DNA of 64,000 bases from positions 45,494,631 to 45,558,630 of the forward strand of contig CM023539.1 of the NCBI GenBank assembly GCA_013350335.1, given 5' to 3'. The notes below the pieces were generated by a model, which was given only the letters and a program-made list of their open reading frames with translations, did not search any database and was not told the DNA's origin. Below, one piece after another: positions 23,213-34,328 of the stretch (positions are counted from its first letter, which is position 1; the number at the start of each line of letters is the position of its first letter). This DNA is from Chimonanthus salicifolius (taxonomy: Eukaryota > Streptophyta > Magnoliopsida > Laurales > Calycanthaceae). A program made the position numbers and the translations under genes.

Positions 23213-23393
23213 CAAGGAAATAAATCTTGGCCGATACGAATTGTATCTGCCGATATTTGAAATATCAGCTAATATCCAATATATATCAGCGATATATATC
23301 CAGTTAATAAAGATGGTTTTTAAAAAAAATTAGGAGAGAGAAATTTCTCGACCAATATCCGAATATCGACTGATACTGAGATTTAAATTCCTG
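23213..23393. mobile_element. Family A hAT-like element (copy-2 version of 478-657)
   Basis: Left end CAAGGAAATAAATCT and inverted right end CAGGAATTTAAATCT match at most positions. Flanks are CAATATAG (23205-23212) and CAACATAC (23394-23401). This copy keeps one A that its twin lost. Confidence 0.6.
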
Positions 23394-24666
23394 CAACATA
23401 CCATTGTAACTGAATTAAGCATTTGTTTGAACTCATCTGTATTACTTTTTATCTCATCTAGTTTTATAAAAAAATGAATTATTAATATAAATTTGATTTG
23501 CTAGAGTTGTGAAAAGATAGAAATAGAGTTGACTCTCCGTGCTTTTTTTTTATTGACTTTAATGATAGATGCACTCTTCTTCATCTCATTATTGAAATGT
23601 CTCTAATAAAATGATATATATTTAATCCACCTATGTCGCATTAATAATTTGTGTGGGTAACTTATTAAGCTTATATTTACATATTATTTCCTATAGTCTT
23701 GATTTTGTTCATGAGTAATAAATATAGTTTAAATCCAACAAGAATGAAAAACTTTGGTACTTTAGATTTTGAAGCACTATTCTATGTTTTCTATGGTAGG
23801 AAGGAGACAAATTGGAACCTAAATATATGGATCATGCAATTAATACTTTAATACATTTAAAAACTGTGTTTAGTACCATGACGTAAGCAACAAACAAATG
23901 TGGAATGAGGGTAACCTTTTTAAAAATCCTCATTTGGCAAGTCAAATTTTATGCCTCATGAAATTATGTTTTCATACATTGGTTTACTTGGAAAAGAAAA
24001 GTCGAATTTTATAATTTTCTTTAAAAGATGGAAGATTCTGATTCTACAAAGAGGAAGAATTTATATACCAATTAGCCAGGTGTCCTTCAATTTGGGTCTC
24101 CTCATTTGGCAAGTCAAATATAACAAGAGCTAGACCTAGTTGCTATGTTATATGAGTTGGACCAATGACAACTCACTGTTTTTTTTTTAACGAAGGTATT
24201 TAGGTATCTCACTTGATTAAGTTTCGGAGCATATGTAAATCTTTTAATATGTAAATACAGAACGATGGGGAGTAATTTTTTTTTTTTGAAGGGACTTGAT
24301 CTTAAAACTTTCTGCAAACATGAGCAAGTTTTGACCACCAAACTAATTCCTCAGAGATACAACTAATTGTTAGAATAACCCGTGACTAAGTAGTACTGAC
24401 CTTGAAATCTCAAGGGTCCAAAGCACTAATCCCTAAGAGCAATGTAAGTAGAGGCCTTCCATGGCCGAGTATTAAGAGAGGGGACTGTAAATCCTTTTTC
24501 AACCCATTGATCACATTTGAAGATCCTATTAGACGATTTAGTTGGCCCAGGACCGACTCTGTGGCTATGAAAAGACGTGCTTCTTTTATTAAAGTTATGT
24601 GCTATCATACTATTTTCTTTATCAAGCCTCCAATTTTAAGGCTGTCTAAGAACTCGTTGTCTCGAT

Positions 24667-25270
24667 CAGGGTCAAAAAATCGGCTCGGCCGATATATCGG
24701 CCGATATGTAAATATCGGCCGATATCCGATACGGACGATATATCGGCCGATAATTTTATCTCTCATACCGATATCGACATTTTCTCTCTCCTCCGATATC
24801 GGAACCGTGAAAAAACCGCAAAAAACCGTGATGAATAGTGGTGAACCGTGACAAAACCGCAAAAAACCGTAAAAAACCGCAAAAAACCGCAAAAAACCGT
24901 GGACACCCTGAGAACCGTAAACCCTGAACCGCAGAAAACCGCGGAAAACCGCGAAAACCGCGAAAAACCGCGAATACCCCTGAGAACCGTAAACCGTGGA
25001 AAACCTCGGAAAACCGCAGAAAACCGCGAAAAACCGCGAAAAACCGTGTAAAAACCGCGAAAAACCGTATCGGTGTTTTAAATTTTTTTTTTTTTTTTAA
25101 ATACCGATATTTTCGAATATCGGCCGATATTGGGGACCGTTTATCGCCCATATCGGCCGATATTCCAACTGTACGGCCGATACTTATCGTATCGGCCGAT
25201 ATTTCAAGGTTTAAAAAAACCGATATATATCGGCCGATACGATATGTATCGGCCGATATTTAAACCTTAG
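24667..25270. mobile_element. Family A hAT-like element, long form with minisatellite (copy-2 version of 1927-2525)
   Basis: Flanked by a perfect GTCTCGAT duplication at 24659-24666 and 25271-25278. The central array of CCGCAAAAAAC/CCGCGAAAAAC units runs from about 24804 to 25070. The termini CAGGGTC and (inverted) CTAAGGT show that family A ends vary between CAGGGGT and CTAAGGT. Confidence 0.87.
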
Positions 25271-26222
25271 GTCTCGATTGATTCATTTCTAGTTGCAAAT
25301 GGGTGGAAGAATTAGAAATCAGTAAGGGATGTCTATGGAGGAGTAGCTTAGAAAAGACAAATTTGTTGTAAGAGACTTAAATTAATACACATGCCAAGAA
25401 GTTCTAACTTAGCACTAGAGAGATTGAGAGAATAAGTGAATAATTCATAAATAAGGATTAGGCCTCACATAGGTACAAGTATATGTTAGTGTTTACGTTA
25501 ACTGAGAGATTTTAATAAAGTTTTATTCTATTCAATTATCTTATAATGTTATTTTGGATCACTATAATGTTCAAATAAAAATAAAGATTTTTTTTTATAG
25601 ACTCCTTAATTACGTGGAGCCTAAATTGTCATTATGTGCTGTCTTTTAATTAAAGGCTCACAAGGGAGTCTCTGTGTAGGAAATAGAACCCTAGTTACAA
25701 GGTCTTGTCCATAATAAAAGGATCACTCCCTATTTGACAATGAAGGAGAAAAAGAAGAAAATAAAATGTCATGAACATCGGTGTCATCTGTAATAAGGAT
25801 ACAAATATATTTTTTTGTCCATTTATTATTTATTTAAATGAAAAAATATATTAATGTTTCTTATTTTAAAAAAAAAAACATTTATGTTCTTATTAATGTC
25901 AAGAAAATGCAAAGAAGCTCATTAAAAATTAAATATGAGAGTTGAAATAAAAGTTTACTGAGTCAGTCACCTTTAATTAAGAAGTAAATATAATAAATAA
26001 GATAAGGCTAGATATGATGTGATGGTCATAATGGACAAAAACATCATTTATGCCATGAAACATGTGAACTCTAGCTTTACATCTTTCTTAAGCATGGGTT
26101 TTTACTAAAAACCTTTTTAGCTTAATTGATTCATTTCAAATCACCACATTATCCATGCCAAAATAATAGTATAAATTAAGCAATAAACATGTACACGCCT
26201 CTAGGAAAGTGTTCTATAGACA

Positions 26223-26565
26223 TATGGATGAAATTCGGGTCGGGTTTTAATAAAACCAACTCAATTCATGTAAAAAATTATTAAACCCGACCCAATATAA
26301 CCCGAATTGCTGATCCAAATTACTCAACCCGACCCGATCTAAATTGCTGACTCACCCGAGTTCTGTTTTATAACTTGGTGCACTCGGGTCAGATCGGAAC
26401 GGGCTGCTTTTAAATATGTCAATTCGACCCTATCCGAATTTCATGTGAGTTTATTTTTTTCCAACTTGACCCGATCCAAGATATACGAAAACATAATCCA
26501 AACCCATTGATTTCTCAAGTCGATCATACGGATCAAATTAAAACCCGACCTAAATTTCACCACCA
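26223..26565. mobile_element. Family B hAT-like element (copy-2 version of 3472-3810)
   Basis: Ends TATGGATGAAATTCGGGTCG and, inverted from the right, TGGTGGTGAAATTTAGGTCG form terminal inverted repeats. Flanks are TATAGACA (26215-26222) and TATAGATA (26566-26573). The interior is dominated by AACCCGACCCGAT-type words on both strands. Confidence 0.78.
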
Positions 26566-26603
26566 TATAGATATAATTTATTGGACTGAAAAGTTCTGTG
26601 GCC

Positions 26604-26956
26604 CTAAGGTCGAAATATCGGCTGATATGTATCGGTATTTAATACCGAACAATATCGGCCGATACGATATGTATCAGCTGTACATAAATATTATCGGCCG
26701 ATATTCATAAATATCGATTTTTCCACGGTTTTACAAGGTTTTTTTTTGCGGTTTTTAACGGTTTTTTGCGGTTCATCACGGTTCGTCCGATACTGCTTTC
26801 ACGATTTTTTGCGGTTCTTCACGGTTCATCACGATTCGTTACGATTTTTTACTGTTTTTTCACGGTTCCGATATCGAAGGAGAGAGAAATGCCGATATTG
26901 GAGGAGAGATAAAATTATCGGCCGATATATCGGCCGGGGCGTTTTTTAAACTCCTG
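26604..26956. mobile_element. Family A hAT-like element with perfect 8-bp duplication
   Basis: Starts CTAAGGTCGAAATATCGG and ends TTTAAACTCCTG. Flanked by CTGTGGCC at 26596-26603 and 26957-26964. The middle has the complementary form of the minisatellite (GGTTTTTTGCGGTTC), the right part GGAGAGAGAAATGCCG and clustered ATCGGCCGATA. It begins at the very point where the upstream duplicated segment stops matching. Confidence 0.88.
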
Positions 26957-26964
26957 CTGTGGCC

Positions 26965-28600
26965 AACTAACTCGTATGGATGTATGAAACTCAGTATACT
27001 GATCATTAAATGATGTATCTAAACAATTGAGTTTAAATTTAATTTAAATTAATATTTATTTAATATATTCTCATCATCATATTACATATTATTAAAAAAT
27101 ATTTTGATCTTAAAAAAATTAAAATAGTAAAAAAGTAAAAAGACTTAACGAACTGTTTTACATGATTCAATAGTTTTCACAATAAACTGTGCCCCAATAT
27201 TTTAGAATTTTATCTCTTTAACATTTAATATTAAAACAATTATCATTTCATCTAGTTCTAAATAGAATAATTTAGATATCAAATTTAATAAATAAGACCA
27301 AGGCTTTAACTATAATTATTATAGTTTCAAATATCAACAATTTTTTTTTCCACTTTTGATAAAGATTTTTGTATTGAGTAATAAAATAAATTGAAAAGAA
27401 AAATAAACGTGCTTATCCTTGTCCTTAGATATGGGTGCATGGCGCACCCATCTAGATCGAAACCGTCCGTTAGATTAGTTGATGAAAGCAATATGAGTGG
27501 ACGTCGAAGAATACATTTAATTTTTTTTTTTGCATTTAAATTTATATGATAAATTATATTAGTTATTTTTTCAAATTAATTAAAAATCAATTAAATAATT
27601 TAATATTTTTCTGTGTAAAAAAGTGAAAAATGAGAATGAAGACGATGACAGGGTGAGGTGACCTGACTCTGGTCGCCACTTGCCCCTTGCCACAGACAAG
27701 CTTTCCTTTTCTTTCGAGACGCACATGAAGCCTGGAAGACTTGAGGCTCTTCACTACTGTACCCGTCGGCACACCAATTACATTCCTTCATGTCCACCTC
27801 CCACTTTTTTTCATAAATAGTGTTCTCATGGTATCGAAATATTTTTAAATTCTTGAATTTTCACAGAGCATATAATATTTAAAAATTAATAAGAAATTAA
27901 TAAGAAATTTACTAATAGTTTATCTGAAATTTATCGAGATATTATCGTGATATTTATATTTATCTCAATTTTATTGATAATTTATCAAGAAATTACTTTA
28001 GTATCGATAAATCTCAGAATATTAACGCTAATTGGTATTTTACCGATAAAAACATGATAAATTTGAAACTATCAAATATATTTATGAGGCTGTCTCCTAC
28101 CAACACGTGAACCCAAGGCTGGACAACTATTAATTCAACGGCTCAGATGCCATCATCCACTCTCTTATGCCTGTCCATCATCAACCGTAGATAAGATAAG
28201 CTGATCAGATGGTTGGTTTACACGCTTAAGGTTCAAATCTTTTGAGAGACAGAATGGATTATGAAAATATCATATATAACCTATCTATTTATTTAACTTT
28301 AATTTTATAATCATCAAATTCAAGCAGTACTTTATTACAATGACATATTCTCCCTACACATGTTTCCCTAATCAGTGGCCCCCTTTTCGCACTCATCCAA
28401 ACATTCAAAAAAAAAAAGAATTTGCAAGTCCATTAATTCTTAAACACTTAAGATCAATGGTCATAATTAATCTAATTATTCTAAAATTGAAAATTTCATA
28501 AATGTCTAACTTCCACACTAATGTCACCCCACCATCATGCGATTATAATGGACAAATCTTACTATAAGATGACATAAATCTAGAGCGTGTAACACCACAG
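26965..28600. other. Intergenic, upstream of the DUF4408/DUF761 gene
   Basis: AT-rich. A GC-richer island at about 27640-27790 gives short open frames on the minus strand in two frames with no domain I know; it may be a captured gene scrap. Near 27880-28060 there are repeated TTATCGATAAA-like words. No RNA gene seen. Confidence 0.45.
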
Positions 28601-28624
28601 TTGATAAGAACTCTCCTCTCCAAC

Positions 28625-28631
28625 TATATAT
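28625..28631 (+). promoter_or_regulatory. Probable TATA box of the DUF4408/DUF761 gene
   Basis: TATATAT within AACTATATATTC, 70 bases upstream of the ATG at 28701, followed by a CT-rich leader (CTCTCTTTCTCTCTC), a common arrangement in plant promoters. The position is inferred from sequence alone. Confidence 0.55.
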
Positions 28632-28700
28632 TCAAATGCCCCCACCGTATAACTGTCAAACAAAACTACTCGTAGACTGACTCTCTTTCTCTCTCTGAAA

Positions 28701-30350
28701 ATGGCCATCTTCTCAATCAAGGTACTTCTCATCTCGACTGTTGCTATAACAACAGGACTGCTATTGAAGCTACGGGAACCTGAAACGAGGGAGTTCTTCA
28801 CTTCGGTGGTCCCTCAGATGTGGGTCAGTCTTCTTTCGTGGCTGACGCCTCCCTATCTCTATCTAATCGTTAACGGCATCATCATCTCCATTGCCGCCTC
28901 TTCTAAGTTCCATAGAAAGATCGAGGAGGGATCGGACCTGATAGTTCCGTTCAAGGGTCAGGATCCCACCGAGGTCCAACCCGACTTTAATGCGGCTGTG
29001 TACAGACGTGGGGAGAAGGAAGAGGAGGAGGAGGAGGGGCCGGAACGGAGAGATCCAACGGAATATTCGATCCTGAGAGAGAAGCCCCGGGTCTCCGTCA
29101 GTTTTTGGAGCCGGAAGAGAGCAAAAGGCACTCACAGTCACCAAGGTATGACTGCCGTTCTTGAATACGTTCGTTAGGACGTAGGTGTAGGTTAAGGCGG
29201 AGGTCTCTAATGTGCGCGGTGAGAAGCGTTTTCTACTTTTCTCTTTCGCCGGGCGGGTGTCACTACCTTGCGCGGGGGCGCAATGGTGAATCTGGGTTCC
29301 CGTTCGGAGTTTCAAATTTTCAATTTTATTTTGTTAGTGCAACGAGTCTCTCTAGCACACGATTATACGAGTTATTTTTCAGAAGCCACGTGGCATACGT
29401 TCAAATACATGGAGAGGACTCTGGAAGTCTGGATGAAGGCATCCTGTGACGATTAGCTCCTTTTTTTTTTTTTTATTAAATTGAATTACGGAATGTCAAT
29501 TTCAAGTCATTTTTAACGATTAGCGATCGCCACGTAAGTTTCCACGTTGACCGACCGGTGCATTACTAGCAAAAGCTCTATTTTTATTTTTACGTATGGG
29601 AAAGAAATATTTTGAAAATAAATACTATTTGACTAAAAAAGGGAAATTAAAAATATATTTTTAATATATACTTCTTTCCTTTTCTTTGCATTCAAAAAGT
29701 GACTATTTTAATTCATAGACATTAATATGACAGTTAAGAAGCTTCTATTGTGAAGGATGATATTAGATTTGATTCATGTTCAAAACTCGTATACCACTCT
29801 TGACACGTGTTCGTAAAGAATTGGGAATACCTATATTAAAAGAATGACTATTTTACGTAATGGATTAAGTTCATGTAAACGTAAGCAAACTTAAGTGAAT
29901 TTAGATGTTCCAATGAGTGATGCATGAGTTGAATTGGAATGAGATGGACTCGGAGTTATTAAGAGTTTCGTGTTTGTTCACGCAGAAAACAAGGGACTGA
30001 GCCTAGCAAGGCCGGAACGTCACGAAACGATGGAAAGCATTTGGAAGATGATCATGGAAGGCCGTCCGGTTGCACATATGAAGAAATCCGATACGTGGGA
30101 AAGAAACAGACATCCACGATCCAACATACTGAACAAGTCGGACACAATGAGGGAACGAAGCTCAACTCCGTTGTCACCACCACTGCTGATTCCTGAAAGG
30201 CGTGCACCGGTTCGGAGGGAGCCATCACTGAGTCAAGAAGAGTTGAATCAGCGAGTGGAAGAATTTATAAAAAAATTCAACCAGGAAATAAGGTTGCAAA
30301 GACGGACTCGCTTGAGTAGTATACTATACTGGGAGATATTCAAAAGTTAG
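28701..30350 (+). CDS. DUF4408/DUF761 domain protein (cotton fibre protein-like), two exons
   Basis: Exons 28701-29145 and 29986-30350 make a 269-residue protein; donor AAG/GTATG, acceptor TTCACGCAG, one base carried over the 840-bp intron. The start ATG lies in AAAATGGCC just after a CT-rich leader. Residues about 5-22 and 38-65 are hydrophobic and form two membrane-associated segments with VSLLSWLTPPYLYLIVNG, the DUF4408 signature. The middle is acidic (a run of eight glutamates near residue 110). The second exon has ESIWKMIMEGRPVAHMKKSD and, near the C-terminus, RVEEFIKKFNQEIRLQR, the classic DUF761 ending. Family members are small plant-specific proteins of poorly known role, some linked to stress or growth. 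The product is likely a membrane-anchored protein with a basic C-terminal tail. Domain assignment is firm; function is not. Confidence 0.92.
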
Positions 30351-31599
30351 CAGTATAGAAATGAATTTTTTTTTCCCTCTTATTCTGATTTAGTGGTCCA
30401 AAGGCTTGACTATGTAATATTTGAATTTTCAATGTTTCCCTTTAAACAAAGTAAAAGTTGGCCAGTTTGATTGATTATTAGTGCTTCCGTCTCATTTTAA
30501 TTGTCTCATTTGAAATATTTGTATTTTTTAAAAAATTCTCTATATAAGACTAACACTGTATATGATCTCATCTATTTATTTTACTCTAATATGAATGTGA
30601 CAACTATTTTGAGACAATTCTAAAATCCATATAAGACAAGTAAATTGAAATAGAAAGAGTATTTTATAAGAGGTGTATTTTCAGGAGTCTGAGTTCGATC
30701 GTTTATGGGAGATGGCAAAAAGCTGTAAATATTTCTAGATTATGCAAGATTGCATTAAATTATATGTGAAGTAGGTTATTTTCTTATTTCATATACTTGT
30801 GTCATTCAACGACGTAGATTTTTTTTCAGTGTTTATAGATAAAGAGGTTTGCACGTGCTCCAACAATTAATCAAGTACTTTAAATGACTTGGACACCTTG
30901 ATCATGAAAAAAGTGAGACACCATCTAACCATTGGTATATTTTTAGGTCTAATTAATTAGATCATCAAGTGACAGAATATGATCTACAGTAAAATGAAAA
31001 TATAATTGAAAAAGGGATAACTGTAGATATGTTAGAAATTTGGCTATGATAATGATAATGATTCTCAACTAACAATAATACAATTTTCTTTCAATTGCTC
31101 TGCAAATTATGATGTCCAAATAATGATTAATGAATAATTTTATCTTTCTTTAGGGAGGTTTAGACTAGCTTCAGATGAGATTCTTTGGCTCTCTCTTTCA
31201 TCTTATGATAGAGATGGTTATCTGCTTTTTTGTATATAAAAAAGAAAGTTATTCAAACGCAATGTTTTAAGAATTAATTCAGAAAATAAAGGTCAGAAAA
31301 GTTTAGTTCACAGTGTTCTAACTGCTGGTCCAATTCTCATAACACATTTTCTCTTTCATTAAATTCTAAAATAATATGAAAAATCAAAATGGCTAACAAA
31401 TTGGAATCTTGAGTACATATCGTTTCTTAAAAATTTGGAAAGACATTACTCATGAGGGTTAACTTGACGATTATGAACCCCAATAAATTGTAGGAGATTC
31501 TTGGTTCCAGTCTCACTGCCAATATATAAAGGTCACTCCCCTTAGTTTTACCCAGTGTGTAGATGCCTCAAAAATTTAGTCAGGTGCTTTAAGAAGCCT
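30351..31599. other. 3-prime flank and intergenic sequence
   Basis: AT-rich sequence after the DUF761 gene. The first bases should hold its 3-prime UTR. A block near 30480-30660 (CTTCCGTCTCATTTTAATTG ... AATTGAAATAGAAAGAGTA) has ends that resemble inverted complements and is probably a Stowaway/Tc1-Mariner-type MITE (flanking TA), about 180 bp. Nothing else recognised. Confidence 0.45.
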
Positions 31600-31966
31600 T
31601 AGGGCTGGAATCGAGCTGGATTTTTTAAAATTCAACCCGACCCGAGTTACTGATATATGAAACCTAACCTACTTGGATCCAAACTTTTGACCCGGATGTC
31701 TTGACCTGACCCGACCCGACCCGAATTATAACCCGAAACCCGACCTGACCCGCATTTTGAACCTACTTTAGCTTACTTTTTACCGAGTCGGGTCGAGTCG
31801 GGTTAACTAAAAAATCTCTCTACCCAACTCGACTCGAATTCAATGTGGGTTTATAACTTCTCAACCCGACCCAACCCGCTCACCCGACTTTCATAACCCG
31901 ATCCACATAAGTTTCGGGTCGGGTCATGAGGGTTCGAGCCAAAACCCGACCTGAGTTTCACCCCTA
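31600..31966. mobile_element. Family B hAT-like element
   Basis: Starts TAGGGCTGGAA and ends TTTCACCCCTA, matching inverted termini of the hAT type. Flanks are AGAAGCCT (31592-31599) and AGAAGTTT (31967-31974), 6 of 8. The interior holds arrays of CCCGACCCGA and GTCGGGTCGAGTCGGGTT. Confidence 0.78.
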
Positions 31967-31974
31967 AGAAGTTT

Positions 31975-34083
31975 GAATACCTTAAGACTTAAAAATAATA
32001 ATTTGGAAAGACGTGGGTGAATCATTCTGAGTTGACACAACTCAACAAGATTTTGAATTAATGGAATTGAAATGCTCTTCTTTATTTATTTTTATTTTTT
32101 ATTTTCAAAAACTCAGTTGAATATCTCGATTCAATTACGAGTTTTAAGCCAGAGTCGAGTATAAAGTTTTTGATGACAGGTTCATATAGCCTGGGATGGT
32201 AGTTCGGTTGTAGTCGCTGACAGGTTTAAACCCACTCGTTGGAACCCAATCTATTTTTGGTCTTGGCAATTCAGTCTTAATGAACATTGATAATCCTTCA
32301 ATAAAATAACTTATCGTCCAACTCTCTGGACATTTCAAACTAAAACCAACCTTATTTGTGCCAAACGGATAAAAAGCAGTCAATCACGAGTGAAGATAAT
32401 GGGTAGTGGCGGCGTTTCTTGCAAGTAATGAATGAGCATGGGTTTAGCCAATGGGGTCAGAGAAGACTAACCTCTTTTCAAATTTTGACACTTGAATAGA
32501 ACATAATATTACAAATTCCATATTGTTTAGGTGGGAAAGGTGGCCAAAGTTAATCCACAAAGCCAAGATTGGAATTAAGTCAAAGTCATGAGGAATTAGG
32601 GATAACGCTTTTGTTATCTATCTCCTCCTAAAATAAAATGGTTGCTTCTTCCACTCCATCTTTACCTGCCCTGCTTGTCTTTTGTGAAGAGACCTTGCTT
32701 CCATCCGTTAATGTAACGAGTGTAGAGGACTTTTGACCATACAATTTTTTCTTTTTAAAAGATGGAAGGGAGAACTTCGAGCGTAGATTTACTAAACCCT
32801 TCCTTTGAGTGACGTCCCACACTTCTACAGGATAGCCCCCGAGTTCTTGATCACACATCTTTATTGCTATTGGATTTAATCCAATGTAGATGATTTTTCG
32901 GCATAGCTGCTAGCATGCCTACCATTGGTTGAGTGTTGGGGTGGGTGGGGTGATTGATCTACGGTGAACTCTTCAATTGGATGGTCGGGATTGAAACTCA
33001 TGTTTAATATCTAAAATCTTAGATTTTGTGGACCTAGAATTGTTATTTATAATATTAATTTTTTTATAGGCTAAGTACTTCAAACTTCAGAGTTTCAAAA
33101 TATAAAAATTTCTTCTCTTTTATGTGGAATTCAATCGGTTCTATGCGCTAGAAAAATCCCACGTTCGAATTGAAAACTCTTCAAATTTTGTTTGAATTGA
33201 ATTAATAACACGTTTTTAAGTTTTAAAGTTTCGATCATTTTAATTTTTTTAAAGAAAATTATTTTTTTTAAATGATCCGGTAAAAATGATTATTCAAACT
33301 TAACCTAAAGTTTATATCCCAACTTAATGCCACATTCAAATTTCATGAAAAAAGAGAGTAAAAGTAAATATATAAAATAATTTTCTATTAGGAATAAAAG
33401 AGAAGTGGTGTTTATTGAAGAATGATACTTTGTTATTTCAATGGAAAGGATGATAACAAATAATGGCATTTGGACCATATAAAGCTCACTTATTGAATGT
33501 TCAAATTGTTTTTTAATTTTTATACATATAATTTCATGTCACTTTTCAGATTTTATAAAAAAACTTGATTGGGAAATCTATAAAATTCATTAAACTCCTC
33601 TTATTTGATCCTTCCAAAAGATAGATCTAATAGTTTCACAAAATTAAAAACACATATAAACATATATAAAAACTAATGAACAGTTTGAAATCTCAATAAG
33701 TGAACCTCATATGACTTAAATGCTGCATTTTACTATCATTTTTATTATTAAAATAATAAAATAGAATCGTTTTGATTTTTCTCTATTTCTCAAACATTCT
33801 TCATTTTCTTCTCTTAGCCTGCAATGCGGCAATGCTCTCAGAAGGTAAAAAGTAAAACATGTCGACACATCAGGAAAAGAGGATGAAGAAAAGAGATTGG
33901 GAAAAAGCTTCTCTATATGAAGCGGAAAAAGAAAATACCTATAACTATTATTCATCAAAGGGCATATTATTACATGCAATCCATATCAATTATAGTTTGT
34001 AGTTAGTACAGCTTGTTACATATATATAAAAATCAAACTTTTGATGCCAAAGAGTAATTTACAATGGCAAATACTCATCTACG
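31975..34083. other. Intergenic between the convergent DUF761 and CCDA genes
   Basis: AT-rich. A GC-richer stretch at 32600-32960 has short open frames but no domain or splice structure I recognise. The open frame at 32144-32383 (-) also lacks any family signature. No RNA gene seen. Confidence 0.4.
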
Positions 34084-34305
34084 TTTTTTTTTTTTTCTGA
34101 CCAAGGTGTCTAGGGGTTTCACAAGTATTTGGACAGGAGACATTTTAATTTGACTAGTCTTGGGGCATGTGCAAGCCTCTTAATCCCACACACACTGGGT
34201 AAGCAACTAAGGAGAGGAGCCAGAGAGGTGTTGAGCATGAATCAAACTCAAGACCTCCGTTCACGAGGAGAGCTTCTTGACCGTCAGGCCAACCCCCTCT
34301 TGGGT
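34084..34305 (-). mobile_element. tRNA-derived SINE downstream of CCDA
   Basis: On the minus strand it begins GGGGGTTGGCCTGACGGTC, a box A context, continues through CTTGAGTTTGATTCATGC with box B GTTTGATTC, and ends GGTCAGAAAAAAAAAA (T run at 34084-34096). It shares ACCAAGGTGTCTAGGGGTTTC with the element at 47526. Its 5-prime end lies about 25 bases from the CCDA stop codon, so it probably forms part of the CCDA 3-prime UTR. I see no clear target duplication. Confidence 0.7.
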
Positions 34306-34328
34306 TTACTTGGCTACATTTTACAATG

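Larger units (their letters stand above)
22733..26595. repeat. Large direct duplicate, copy 2
   Basis: Counterpart of 1-3840. It continues without a gap into unique sequence at 26596, where another family A transposon copy follows at once. Because window position 1 is already inside the match, the left limit of the duplication cannot be seen here. No intact gene; 23400-24650 and 25280-26210 show only AT-rich sequence, with a weak SINE-like trace near 24190-24270. Confidence 0.93.

Noticed and set aside
27587..27797. GC-richer minus-strand open frames in two overlapping frames
   Set aside because: Neither frame matches a family I know and no exon structure could be built; noted as a possible gene scrap only.
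29970..29985. Apparent GTG start for a separate gene at 29970
   Set aside because: These bases belong to the intron and acceptor of the DUF4408/DUF761 gene; the reading frame continues from exon 1.
32144..32383. 79-residue minus-strand open frame
   Set aside because: Unrecognised, no leader or conserved motif, in an AT-rich intergenic stretch.
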